A stretch of 64,000 nucleotides of DNA from NCBI GenBank assembly GCA_965232105.1, contig OZ246956.1, positions 4,278,001-4,342,000 on the forward strand. The letters are read 5' to 3'. Positions 34,206 through 43,640 of this stretch are shown piece after piece; the first letter of the stretch is position 1; the number at the start of each line of letters is the position of its first letter. A program made the translations under genes and the position numbers. The notes beneath the pieces are model-generated. The model saw nothing but the letters and a program-made list of their open reading frames with translations. It ran no database searches and was not told where the DNA came from. The DNA comes from Multivorans sp965232105. Its GTDB lineage: Bacteria > Acidobacteriota > Thermoanaerobaculia > Multivoradales > Multivoraceae.

Positions 34206-36506
34206 ATGACCAGGAACACCGACAACCGGAGCCGACGGCGGCGCCCGCACTGCGTTCGATCGACAGCGCTGATCGCCAGCGTCCTCGGCTGCACTCTCCT
34301 CCTGCCCATTGGAAACCCGGCAGGCGCCCAGGAACCCGCCGACCGGGAACAGCCCTCGACCCCGGTCGCCGGCGATCCGGTCGTCGCGATCCCCGGCATC
34401 TGGATTCGCGACGAAAGGCTGAGCGAGGATCCGACCGAGAAGCTTGAGGAGACCTACGGCCAGACCTTCGGCGGGGGCCCCGGACGCTCCCAGGGCGCTA
34501 CGCCCGGCAGCGGCCGCACCGGTGGCTTCGGCCGAGGGGGAACCGGCGGCCAGGGCGGCTTCGGCGGCGGCCAGGGAGGCTCTGGCCGCGGACGCGGCGG
34601 CGGCCAGGGAGGCAATCAGGACGGACCGTCGACGATGCGGGAGATGGCGCGGGAGCTCGCGGAGCGGCTGGACGTCCTCATGATCCGCATCGACGACCCG
34701 CAACTCCTCATCCGCAACGCGAAGCGGGAAGACCGTGTCCTCTTCCTCGACGGGCGCGACATCGCCGACGGCTTCGGCGGCCGCAGCCGAGCCCGACTCG
34801 TCGGCGACTCGCTCGAGGTGGAGACCTCTTCCCTGGGCCGGCAGCGGATCGAGACCTTCTACCTGGAAGGCGATCAACTCGTGCTCGTGACCGACCTGCA
34901 GGGCGGCCGCTTTGCGGACCTCTCCTTCCGCACGGTCTACGAGCGCTCGGGCGACGCTCCCCCGTCTCCGACGCCCGTGAACACGACGCGCGCGACCGAC
35001 GCCAGCCCGCCACCGGACGACGGCTTCAACAGGGCGGACTACCTGCCGCCGGTCAGAGGCACCGCGGACCGACAGTCCGAACATGCCGACACCGCCCGAA
35101 GCGCCCGGCCGGCGACGATCCGCATCCTGCCGCCCGAGAAGGGCCACCGGGAACTCCTCAGCGGCCGGGTGCTGATTCAGACGTTGACGATCGACCCGCA
35201 GATCGCCGTCGTCGAGTTTCTGCTCGACGGCGAGGAGGCGGACCGCTCGACCCGGCCACCCTTCGAGGCCCGGATCGAACTCGCCGACCCGCCGCGCGAA
35301 CACACGATCGAAGTCAAGGCGTACGGAGCCCGGGGCGCCTACGCGGGCAGCGACAGGATCGTCCTGAACCGCCTCGATCCCCCGTTCGCGGTACGGCTGG
35401 CGGGAATCAGCCCGATCCGCAGCGGAGGCGAGCAGGCAGTGCGGGTCGAAGCCGGCATCTCCGTCCCCCGCGCCGAGACCCTCGAACGCGTCGAGTTCTA
35501 CCGCACGGAACAACTCGTCGCAGTCTTCGAGCACTTCGAAGGGCAGACGGGACCGAGCGGCGTGCGCAACGTGATCGCCGACGTGCCCACCTCCGGCGTC
35601 TCGCCACAGGACTTCATCCGGGTCGTGGCGCGGCTCGGCGACGGCCGCGAACTCGAGGACGTCGAACTGCTCCAGGGCGCCGAGTTCAGCAGCGAGATCG
35701 ACGTCCAGCTCGTCCAGCTCCAGGTTCTGGTCGTCGACCGCGGCGGAGACCCGGTCGCCGGCCTCCGGCCCGAGGACTTCGAAGTCCGCGAGGACGGCGA
35801 GCGACGCCAGGTGGAGAACCTCTACGTCTCGAACGACGTGCCCCTCTCTCTGGGTCTTGCGATCGACTCCTCCGGCAGCATGGAGCCCATCTGGCAGCAG
35901 ACCAACTCGATCGCGGCGGCGTTTTTCGACGGCGCGCTGACCTGGCGCGACCAGGCGTTCCTGGTCGACTTCGATTCCACCCTGCGCCTCGTGCAACCGC
36001 TCACCGGCAGCAAGCCGCTGCTGGCCCGCGGCCTGGAACGGCTCTTCCCGCAGGGCAACACCGCCCTCTATGACGCGATCCTGTTCTCGCTGCTTCAGTA
36101 CGGCGAAGCGCCCGGCCGACGGGCCCTGGTCGTCGTCACGGACGGCTACGACTCGAACAGCCGCTCCGACCCCACCCGGGCGATCGACTTCGGCAAACGC
36201 CTCGGCGTTCCCGTCTACGTCGTCGCGATGCGATCGGTCGGCTTCGGGCCGACGACGATGGAAGACGCGAACCTCCGCAACAGCATGCGGCTGATCACGG
36301 GGCCGACCGGCGGGCGCCTGTTCCAGATCGAGTCGATCGACCAGATGGCGCGCGTGTTCGACCACATCGAGGAGGAACTCCGGCGCCAGTACGTGCTGAC
36401 GTACTACAGCGAACGACCGTTCGGCGCCGCCGTGGAACCCGACGTGCGCGTGACCAGGAAGGGGCTCAAGGTGCGGAGCGCCCTGCCGCTCGAGGCGATC
36501 GAGTAG
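34206..36506 (+). CDS. Secreted VWFA-related protein, array copy 2 (with Gly-rich insert)
   Basis: A 766-aa paralogue of copy 1. ATG at 34206 starts an Arg-rich signal peptide (STALIASVLGCTLLLPIGNPAGAQ); the frame upstream overlaps the permease gene and is not used. It keeps the opening GIWIRDERLSEDP, then carries an extra low-complexity Gly/Gln/Arg segment (residues ~85-140, e.g. GGFGRGGTGGQGGFGGGQGG) absent from the other copies. The Ig-like part (IRILPPEKGHRELLSGRVLIQ) and VWA domain follow, with DSSGS near residue 553, the Thr in GNTALYDA and VVTDGYD. The end is VLTYYSERPFGAAVEPDVRV. It is exported and probably involved in adhesion or complex formation (family inference). Confidence 0.88.
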   Translation: MTRNTDNRSRRRRPHCVRSTALIASVLGCTLLLPIGNPAGAQEPADREQPSTPVAGDPVVAIPGIWIRDERLSEDPTEKLEETYGQTFGGGPGRSQGATPGSGRTGGFGRGGTGGQGGFGGGQGGSGRGRGGGQGGNQDGPSTMREMARELAERLDVLMIRIDDPQLLIRNAKREDRVLFLDGRDIADGFGGRSRARLVGDSLEVETSSLGRQRIETFYLEGDQLVLVTDLQGGRFADLSFRTVYERSGDAPPSPTPVNTTRATDASPPPDDGFNRADYLPPVRGTADRQSEHADTARSARPATIRILPPEKGHRELLSGRVLIQTLTIDPQIAVVEFLLDGEEADRSTRPPFEARIELADPPREHTIEVKAYGARGAYAGSDRIVLNRLDPPFAVRLAGISPIRSGGEQAVRVEAGISVPRAETLERVEFYRTEQLVAVFEHFEGQTGPSGVRNVIADVPTSGVSPQDFIRVVARLGDGRELEDVELLQGAEFSSEIDVQLVQLQVLVVDRGGDPVAGLRPEDFEVREDGERRQVENLYVSNDVPLSLGLAIDSSGSMEPIWQQTNSIAAAFFDGALTWRDQAFLVDFDSTLRLVQPLTGSKPLLARGLERLFPQGNTALYDAILFSLLQYGEAPGRRALVVVTDGYDSNSRSDPTRAIDFGKRLGVPVYVVAMRSVGFGPTTMEDANLRNSMRLITGPTGGRLFQIESIDQMARVFDHIEEELRRQYVLTYYSERPFGAAVEPDVRVTRKGLKVRSALPLEAIE

Positions 36507-36545
36507 CCGCGGCGTGGGCATGCCAGGAACGACCCCGGTTCCAGA

Positions 36546-38552
36546 GTGGGCACGCGCCGCCAGCTAGCGGTTCCGGCGGCGCTGACACTGCTGGCGCTGG
36601 CCCTCCCGGCGCCCGGCGCGGGGCAGGTTCCCAGTGACCCCGGAACCGGCGGTCCCGCCATCGGCCAGGATCAAGCCTTCTCCGAACTCCTCGGTCCATG
36701 GATCAGGAACGACGGGTTCAGCGAACATCCGGTCCAAAAGGCCCGGAGCCTCGGTCTGGCGCCGGAACAAGCCTCGTCGATGCGCGCGCTCGCACAGAAC
36801 GTCGCCGACAAGTACGCCACCGTCATGATCAGGGCTATCGAGAACCGACTCGCCATCCTCGACAGCCGCGGCGGCACGCTGATGCTCCCAATCGACGGCA
36901 AGGAGCACCGCCTCGGCCGCGGTCTCACGGCGAGCATCCTCGAGGCCGGCGAGAAACTCACGATCGAGATGGTCGCCGCGGACGGTCGGCAGGTGGAGAC
37001 CTTCCTTCGGGACGGCGAGTGGCTCGTGCGGTGGACCGACGTGGAACCCCGCGGCCTGCCCTCGCTGCAGATCGACACGGTCTACGAGCGGCCCGGACCG
37101 ACACCGGACGCTGACGACCTCGCGGCCTCCCCCGCGGCCATCCGGATCGTGCCGCCCGAGCGCGGCTACGGCGAGCTGCTCACCGGACGGGTCGAGATCC
37201 AGACCTTGATCATCGACTCGCGGACCGTCAGGATCGAGTTCATCCTGGACGGCAGGCGCGCCGGGCGGGCCCGGAAGCGTCCGTTCCGGACTCGCATCCG
37301 CCTGGCCAACCCGCCGCGCCGCCAGACGCTGGAGGTCCTGGCCTACGCCGAAGACGACGAGTACCTGGGCCGGGACGAGTTCGTACTCAACCGGATCGAC
37401 AGACCGTTCGCGGTCCGCATCGGAGAGATCAGCCGGTTGCAGGCGGACACGGGCGCCCCGATCCGCGTGGCGGCATCCGTGTCGCTGCCGGACTCGGCGA
37501 ACCTCGAACGGGTCGAGTTCTACCGCAGCGAGTCTCTCGTGGAAGCGGTACGCGACTTTGGCGACGAGTCCCCAGGCGGCACCGCCGGCCCGACTCTCGT
37601 CGAGGCGTCGATCGAGGACGCCCGGGCGGACGACTTCATCCGCGTCGTGGCGAAGCTGGCCGACGGCCGCGAACGAGAAGACGCCAAACTCATCCAGGGG
37701 GCCGAGCATCAGGGCGAGATCGACGTCCAGTTGGTCCAGTTCCAGGTTCTCGTTACGGACCGCGAAGGAAACCCGGTCAGCGGGCTCTCACCAGAGGACT
37801 TCGAGATCCGCGACAACGGCCGGAGGCGGCCGGCGGTGGCGCTTCACACCGCCTACGACGTGCCCCTGATCCTTGGTCTCGCGATCGACTCGTCGGACAG
37901 CATGCTGCCCGTCTGGAGCCGCCTGAAGTTCATCGCGCGGAGTTTCCTCGAGACCGCGGTCACGCCGGGCGACCGGGCCTTCCTGGTCGACTTCGACGAC
38001 TCGATCCGTCTGGTCCAGCCGCTTACGGGGGACCGCCAGTTGCTGGCCGACCGACTCGACCACCTCATCCCGATGGGCGGCACGGCCCTGAACGACGGGC
38101 TCCTCTTCTCTCTTCTCCAGTACCGCAGCGAACCCGGTCGACGAGCGCTGGTCGTCATCACCGACGGCGCCGACCAGCACAGCCGTTCCCGACCCGAACA
38201 GTCCAGCGAGTTCGCAGAGCGCCTGGGCCTGCCGATCTACTTCATCGAGCTGGACGCATCCGATCCGGGAGACGCCGGCGGTGTGTTCCTTCCCCGCGAC
38301 CGCAGGCGACTCCAGCACATCGCCGAACAGACGGGCGGACGCCTCCTCCGCCTCCCGCTCCGCGGCGACGCGCCCTGGTGGGGCAACCCCATCGAGCAGA
38401 TCTTCGACCGGATCGAAGAGGACCTGCGCCACCAGCATGTGCTCACCTACTACACCAACCAACCTCGCGGAGTACCGGTCGAGCCGGAGATCCGGGTGAC
38501 CAGGCGAGATCTGAAACTGCGGAGCGCGGTGCCTCTCGAGGCAATCGAGTAA
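36546..38552 (+). CDS. Secreted VWFA-related protein, array copy 3
   Basis: A 668-aa paralogue starting at GTG 36546, 39 bp after copy 2, with a short signal peptide (VPAALTLLALALPAPGAGQ). The opening reads GPWIRNDGFSEHPVQKA; the middle has IRIVPPERGYGELLTGRVEIQTLIID. The VWA domain has an intact MIDAS (DSSDS near residue 447, GGTALNDG, VITDGAD). It is closest in layout to copy 4, sharing the ADFAERLGLPIYFIELD-like segment, and to copy 1. No transmembrane anchor is visible, so it should be periplasmic or released. Confidence 0.88.
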   Translation: MGTRRQLAVPAALTLLALALPAPGAGQVPSDPGTGGPAIGQDQAFSELLGPWIRNDGFSEHPVQKARSLGLAPEQASSMRALAQNVADKYATVMIRAIENRLAILDSRGGTLMLPIDGKEHRLGRGLTASILEAGEKLTIEMVAADGRQVETFLRDGEWLVRWTDVEPRGLPSLQIDTVYERPGPTPDADDLAASPAAIRIVPPERGYGELLTGRVEIQTLIIDSRTVRIEFILDGRRAGRARKRPFRTRIRLANPPRRQTLEVLAYAEDDEYLGRDEFVLNRIDRPFAVRIGEISRLQADTGAPIRVAASVSLPDSANLERVEFYRSESLVEAVRDFGDESPGGTAGPTLVEASIEDARADDFIRVVAKLADGREREDAKLIQGAEHQGEIDVQLVQFQVLVTDREGNPVSGLSPEDFEIRDNGRRRPAVALHTAYDVPLILGLAIDSSDSMLPVWSRLKFIARSFLETAVTPGDRAFLVDFDDSIRLVQPLTGDRQLLADRLDHLIPMGGTALNDGLLFSLLQYRSEPGRRALVVITDGADQHSRSRPEQSSEFAERLGLPIYFIELDASDPGDAGGVFLPRDRRRLQHIAEQTGGRLLRLPLRGDAPWWGNPIEQIFDRIEEDLRHQHVLTYYTNQPRGVPVEPEIRVTRRDLKLRSAVPLEAIE

Positions 38553-38573
38553 GCCGGCAGAGGAGATGGGCAA

Positions 38574-40176
38574 GTGAGGATGGCCGCGGCGCTTCGAACC
38601 CACGCCGCGAAGCCGACGATTTCCACCACGTGCGCGCTGATACTCGGCGTCTCGTTCCACGCACCCGCACAGGCGCAGGACAGCTCCGCCAGGGAGGGAG
38701 CCGCAACCCCTGCGGCCACGATGCGGAAGATGATCCACATCGTGCCGCCGGACCGCGGATACCGCGAACCGTACAGCGGCAGAGTCGAGATCCAGACCCT
38801 GCCTATTCACCCACTGATCAGAGCAGTCGACTTCGTCCTCGATGCCAAGCCGGTGAAACGCACAAGGAAGCCGCCCTACCAGACCCACATCGAACTGGCC
38901 CATCCGCCTCGCGAACAGATCCTCGAGGTCCGGGGATACGACGCTCTGGGCAACGTCCTCGGCACGGACAGGATGACTTTCAACCAGCCGGACGTTCCCT
39001 TTGGCGTCCACATCGCCACAATGCGCCGCGTGGAGGTGAACGGATACGACGCACTCCGAATCGAGGTGGATGTTTCGCTGCCCCGGCCCGCGACACTCGA
39101 GCGCGTCGCGTTCTATCGCGGCGAGCGTCTGGTCGAGGCCGTGCGCAACTTCGGCGACGACGCGGCGCCCGGCGCCCCCCCGCACGATCCTGGTCGACGC
39201 CCTGATGGAGGACACCTCCGTGGATGACTTCGTCCGCGTCACGGCGACGCTCGAAGGCGGTCGCCAGTTGGAGGACGCCCAGCTCCTCCAGGGTGCCGAG
39301 TACCAGGACGAAATCGACATCGGGTTGATCCAACTCCAGTTGCTGGTCAGCGACAACGACGGCAACCCTGTTCGCGGCCTGAAGCCGGAGGATCTCGAGA
39401 TTCGCGAAAACGGGAGGAAGCGCCCGGTGCAGAACCTCCACACTGCCCACGACGTCCCCCTGGTTCTTGGTCTGGCCATCGACATGTCAGACAGCATGTG
39501 GCCCATCTGGCACCAGGTGAAAGAGGTGTCCGCCAGCTTCGTCGACGCGGCCCTGGCGCCGGGCGATCGGGCTTTCGTTGTCGATTTCTCCGGCGAGGTG
39601 CGTCTGACCCAAACACTGACAGGCAACAAGCCACTGCTCGGTACCCGGGTGCGCTCGCTCATGCCCCGACTGGGAACGGCGCTCAACGACGGGATCCTGT
39701 TCTCCCTGCTCCAGTACGGCAGCGAACCGGGTCGCCGCGCACTGGTCGTGGTGACGGACGGCGTCGACCAGCACAGTCGAACCACCCCAACGCAGTCCGC
39801 CGACTTCGCAGAGCGCCTTGGTCTTCCGATCTACTTCATCGAACTGGACAGACCGACCGCGAGGACCAGGAGTCGGCGTGGCGGACAAATCCACATCCCG
39901 AGGGAGTTGAAACGGCGACATCACCGGAAACGGCTCGAAACGATCAGCCGCCAAACGGGCGGACGGCTGTTCTACGTGAACCTGTCCACCGACAACCCGC
40001 CCTGGGCGCGACGGATCCAAAATGTGTTCAGACAGATCGAAGAAGACCTGCGTCATCAGCACGTGCTGACCTACTACACCGGCGAACGGTCGGGCACCGC
40101 GGTCGCACCCGAAGTCCGAGTAGTCCGGCGCGGCCTCGTGCTGCGCAGTGCGGTGCCGCTGGAGGCCATCGAGTAA
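38574..40176 (+). pseudogene. Secreted VWFA-related protein, array copy 4, frameshifted at a C7 run
   Basis: Starts with GTG at 38574 (GAGGAG site eight bases upstream) and a signal peptide (ISTTCALILGVSFHAPAQAQ). It reads MIHIVPPDRGYREPYSGRVE, matching the Ig-like region of the other copies, up to FGDDAAPGAP near 39175. There the frame breaks at a run of seven C (39175-39181). The other frame continues in register with the paralogues (TILVDALMEDTSVDDFVRV) through a complete VWA domain (DMSDS, GTALNDG, VVTDGVD) to VPLEAIE at 40176. It also lacks the roughly 120-residue opening domain of the other copies. A one-base change would restore about 533 codons. It may be a true frameshift, a phase-variable tract or a sequence error. 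Confidence 0.85.
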
Positions 40177-40197
40177 CGCCGGCAAGGGGGGCCGCGC

Positions 40198-41208
40198 TTA
40201 CTGGCCGCCGCCGCTCGCTGCCGCTTCCCGCTCCTGGGCGCGGGCGCCGGAGAGGATGTTCGTCAGGCCGTAGTTGCCCTCGTGGCAGGCGTACTCGAAG
40301 ATCGGATCCTCGGTGCGGGCGAGCCGGATCATCATCGTCCAGGGCCGGACCCACGTCGCTTCGTCCTCGTAGGTGATCTCCCACTCGAGTACATCCGCCC
40401 CCGTGCGGGTGAAGCGCTCCAGCACTCGCAGGCCCTGTGTGGCGTTCGATCTCGAACCGCCGTCCGCGGAGTAGTTCTTCGTCTCGATCACCAGCGAGTC
40501 GCCCTCGAACCAGCCGCGCGAGTTGCCGTGCCAGAGCAGCAGACCGCCGGGAAGCGGCGCCTGTTCCACCAGCGGAATGATCCGGACGTCGTGAATCAGT
40601 TCCTGGAGGATGGCGACATGATCCGCCGTCTGGAGGATCTGGAAGTAGCTGTTGTACCCGGCCAGGGTGTTTGGCACGCCGTAGCTGATGCAGCGCACAC
40701 TGACCGGCATGTCCTCGGGGCCGGCGGGTACCTCGGCGCCGTAGGCCACCGCTGCCCGCATGCGTTCCAACGCCTCGTCCGTCAGGGCCGGAATGCGCCC
40801 GTTCGGCGGATCGATCACGAGCGACGTGCGGTTGTCCAGTTCCCGGTCGACGAGCCAGAACGAGTTGTAGTTGCCCGTCACCTGGTCGAAGCCGCGGAAC
40901 TCGGGATCCTCGAGCACGCGCTGGATCAGGTAGTCGCCGAGCAGATCGCCGGCCTGGGAACCCTCCCGGATCTCCTCGAGTCGCCGCTTCAGGTCGGCGA
41001 GCTCCTCGTCGGTCAGGGTCGCCTTGTCGCCGAAGGCCTCCGGCCGTTCGAGCGGCGTGGCGCTGTTGTTGGCCCAGATGCCCTGGAAGTCGGGTTGACC
41101 GGCGGCGGTGCGCGGCGCGGCCCACTCCTCCGCTGCCACCGTCCCGGCGGCCATGAGCAGAACCAGGAGCACCGGCATCAGTACCCGGACCGAACAGAAT
41201 CTCGGCAT
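40198..41208 (-). CDS. Conserved secreted protein of unknown function (copy 2)
   Basis: A 336-aa exported protein (signal VRVLMPVLLVLLMAAGTVAAEEWAAP) sharing the ordered blocks of the 23170-24168 protein: QGIWANNSATPLERPEAFG, TSLVIDPPNGRIPALTDEA, RCISYGVPN, FQILQTADHVAILQELIHDVRIIPL, WHGNSRGWFEGDSLVIETKNY and FEYACHEGNYGLTNILSGAR. The two copies differ widely outside these blocks, so the duplication is old. It is convergent with the VWA array and divergent from the fused beta-oxidation gene. No function is known to me. Confidence 0.8.
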   Translation of the reverse strand: MPRFCSVRVLMPVLLVLLMAAGTVAAEEWAAPRTAAGQPDFQGIWANNSATPLERPEAFGDKATLTDEELADLKRRLEEIREGSQAGDLLGDYLIQRVLEDPEFRGFDQVTGNYNSFWLVDRELDNRTSLVIDPPNGRIPALTDEALERMRAAVAYGAEVPAGPEDMPVSVRCISYGVPNTLAGYNSYFQILQTADHVAILQELIHDVRIIPLVEQAPLPGGLLLWHGNSRGWFEGDSLVIETKNYSADGGSRSNATQGLRVLERFTRTGADVLEWEITYEDEATWVRPWTMMIRLARTEDPIFEYACHEGNYGLTNILSGARAQEREAAASGGGQ

Positions 41209-41294
41209 CGTCTCAGCCTCCTTGATGTGCGGAACACCCAGTATACGGAGGCCCGGTTATCCTCCCGGCGCCAATCCCCGGGGAGATCACAGTC

Positions 41295-43397
41295 ATGCAG
41301 CTCAGCCAGTCCGTAGCCGTCGAACGTCACGAGGAGCCGGGACTTGGCGTCGTCGGCGCGATCTGGATCGATAATCCGCCGGTCAACGCTCTGAGCCAGC
41401 ACGTGCGTGAAGGCCTCGCGGCGGCGGTGCCGGCAGTAGCCGACGATCCCGAGATGCAGGCCGCCGTGATCGTCTGCCGCGGCCGGACCTTCATCGCCGG
41501 CGCCGACATCCGCGAGTTCGGCAAGCCGCGGTTGCCCCCGGACACGAACGAGGTCCGTCGGATGATCGAGAAGTCGCCCAAGCCCTTCGTCGCCGCGATC
41601 CACGGCACCGCGCTGGGCGGCGGACTGGAGATGGCGATGGCCTGCCACTTTCGCGTCGCCGACAAGGAAGCGCGGCTCGGCCTGCCCGAGGTCAAGCTCG
41701 GCATCCTGCCCGGCGGCGGCGGCACCCAGCGCCTGCCCCGCCTGGTCGGCGTTCCGAGGGCGCTCGAGATGGTCACCAGCGGCGAGCACATCACCGCCGC
41801 CGAAGCGCTGGACTTGGGCCTGATCGACGGCGTCGTCGACGGACTGGCGAGCACGAGCCTGGCTGTCGGCGCGTTCCGTTTCGCGCTCCGCGCCGTGGCC
41901 GAGGGCCGCGGCCTGCCCCGGGTCCGGGACATCAAGAGCCACCGCGACGCCGTGCGGGAGAACCCGGGGATCTTCGACGACTTCCGCCGCCGGATCGTCC
42001 GCAAGACCCGCGGGTTCAACGCTCCCGAGGTTTGCATCCAGTGCATCGAGGCGGCGGCAGAACTGCCGTTCGACGAGGGTCTCCTGCGCGAGGCGGAGCT
42101 GTCGCGAACGCTCCATGCGGACCCGCAGTCACGGGCGCAGCGCTACTACTTCTTCGCCGAGCGCGCGGCGCGCAAGATCCCGGACATCCCGGCGGACACG
42201 CCGGTTCGGGAGATTGCCAAGGTCGGCGTCCTCGGTGCCGGCACGATGGGCGGCGGCATCTCGATGGCCTTCGCCAACGCCGGCCTGCAGGTTCAGATCG
42301 TCGAGCAGAGCCGCGAGGCGCTCGCCCGCGGCCTGGCCACGGTACGGCGCAACTACGAACGCAGCGCCTCTCGCGGACGGTTTTCCCACGACGAGGTCGA
42401 GGAACGGATCGGCCTCCTTCGGGGCGGCACGGACCGGGACGCGCTCGCCGAATGCGACCTGGTGATCGAGGCCGTGTTCGAGGACATGGAGTTGAAGAAG
42501 AAAGTGTTCGCGGGACTCGACCGGATCGTCAGGCCGGGTGCGTTGCTGGCAACGAATACGTCGTACCTCGACGTGAACGAAATCGCCGGCGAGACGGGGC
42601 GGCCCGAGGACGTCGTGGGCATGCACTTCTTCAGCCCGGCGAACGTGATGAAGCTTGTCGAGGTCGTTCGCGGCGAGAAGTCCGCGCCCGACACCGTCGC
42701 GACCGCGATGTCGATCTCCCGAACGATCGCCAAGGTGCCGGTGCTGGTCGGCGTCTGCCACGGCTTCGTCGGCAACCGGATGCTCTTCCAGCGCCGACTG
42801 CAGGCGGACCGCCTGGTGCTCGAGGGAGCACTGCCCTGGGACATCGACCGTGTGCTCTACGACTTCGGCATGCCGATGGGTCCCTTCCAGATGAGCGATC
42901 TGGCCGGTCTCGACGTGGGCTGGAACGCGGCGACCTCGTCGTCCAGTACGTTGCGCGAGATGCTCTGCGAGCGCGACCGGCGGGGTCAGAAGACGGGCCG
43001 CGGCTACTACGTCTACGACTCGGCCACCCGAGCCGCCGCGCCCGACCCCGAGGTGTTGGATCTCGCCCGGGAACTGGCCGAGCGGCTCGGCATCGAACAG
43101 CGCGAGATCGACGACGAGGAGATCCTGAACCGCTGCCTGCTCTCCTCCGTCAACGAGGGAGCGAAGATCCTCGAAGAGGGCATCGCCGTCCGCGCCAGCG
43201 ACATCGACGTCATCTGGATCAACGGCTACGGCTGGCCCGTCTACCGGGGCGGCCCCATGTTCTGGGCCGACGAGTTCGGCCTCGACAACATAGTCAACAT
43301 CCTCGACGACTACGCCGCCCGCTTCGACCCCGACCAATGGCAGGCCGCGCCGTTGCTCCGCAAAACGGCCGCTGCCGGCGGCCGGCTCAGCGGCTAG
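41295..43397 (+). CDS. Bifunctional enoyl-CoA hydratase / 3-hydroxyacyl-CoA dehydrogenase (FadJ/FadB-like)
   Basis: A 700-aa cytoplasmic beta-oxidation enzyme. Residues ~15-200 are a crotonase domain: TFIAGADIREF, then GTALGGGLEMAMACHFRVAD, which forms the oxyanion hole, and LPEVKLGILPGGGGTQRLPRL with the catalytic Glu. From residue ~310 there is a Rossmann NAD site (VGVLGAGTMGGGISMAFANAG), the LVIEAVFEDMELKK segment, and the dehydrogenase signature (NTSYLDVNEIA, then HFFSPANVMKLVEVV with the catalytic His). The C-terminal repeat (NRCLLSSVNEGAKILEEG) ends the protein. The length fits monomeric multifunctional enzymes. It converts enoyl-CoA to 3-ketoacyl-CoA. No thiolase gene is adjacent. Confidence 0.95.
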   Translation: MQLSQSVAVERHEEPGLGVVGAIWIDNPPVNALSQHVREGLAAAVPAVADDPEMQAAVIVCRGRTFIAGADIREFGKPRLPPDTNEVRRMIEKSPKPFVAAIHGTALGGGLEMAMACHFRVADKEARLGLPEVKLGILPGGGGTQRLPRLVGVPRALEMVTSGEHITAAEALDLGLIDGVVDGLASTSLAVGAFRFALRAVAEGRGLPRVRDIKSHRDAVRENPGIFDDFRRRIVRKTRGFNAPEVCIQCIEAAAELPFDEGLLREAELSRTLHADPQSRAQRYYFFAERAARKIPDIPADTPVREIAKVGVLGAGTMGGGISMAFANAGLQVQIVEQSREALARGLATVRRNYERSASRGRFSHDEVEERIGLLRGGTDRDALAECDLVIEAVFEDMELKKKVFAGLDRIVRPGALLATNTSYLDVNEIAGETGRPEDVVGMHFFSPANVMKLVEVVRGEKSAPDTVATAMSISRTIAKVPVLVGVCHGFVGNRMLFQRRLQADRLVLEGALPWDIDRVLYDFGMPMGPFQMSDLAGLDVGWNAATSSSSTLREMLCERDRRGQKTGRGYYVYDSATRAAAPDPEVLDLARELAERLGIEQREIDDEEILNRCLLSSVNEGAKILEEGIAVRASDIDVIWINGYGWPVYRGGPMFWADEFGLDNIVNILDDYAARFDPDQWQAAPLLRKTAAAGGRLSG

Positions 43398-43398
43398 C

Positions 43399-43414
43399 GG
43401 CGGGCTCACCCGCC
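43399..43414 (+). other. Short GC-rich hairpin after the FadJ-like gene
   Basis: GGCGGG-CTCA-CCCGCC forms a 6-bp stem two bases after the stop codon, but no T-run follows, so it is a weak terminator candidate. Confidence 0.3.
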
Positions 43415-43424
43415 CGCTCCGGGT

Positions 43425-43578
43425 CACAAGGGGGAGGGGTCCCAGCGGCCGTGCGCGCTTTCTCGGATGGGGGGAGGTTGGCGCGCACTTCACTACGTTC
43501 GCTCCGGCAGGCCGTTGCACGGCGTTGGGTGGTCGGGCGTCGCTCACTCCGAGCCCGCTGGGACCCCTCCCCCTTGTG
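43425..43578. repeat. Long inverted-repeat (MITE- or REP-like) intergenic element
   Basis: A 24-bp arm at 43425-43448 (begins CACAAGGGGGAGGGG) is the exact reverse complement of 43555-43578 (ends CCCCTCCCCCTTGTG). One mismatch further out, three more bases pair. The arms enclose 106 bp with its own smaller inverted repeat (GTGCGCGC near 43451, GCGCGCAC near 43485). There is no ORF. It lies between the FadJ-like gene and the PQQ dehydrogenase gene. No second copy was seen in the window. Confidence 0.75.
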
Positions 43579-43640
43579 GCCCTGCGCAGGCTCGACGGTG
43601 TCGACGAACCGGGGCCAGACCTCGCTGCTACTGTTCGCCG

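Noticed and set aside
37788..39785. A 665-codon minus-strand frame across VWA copies 3 and 4
   Set aside because: It is the mirror of the VWA coding frames. Its composition is that of an antisense shadow, and the repeated segments simply reflect the paralogy of the plus-strand genes.
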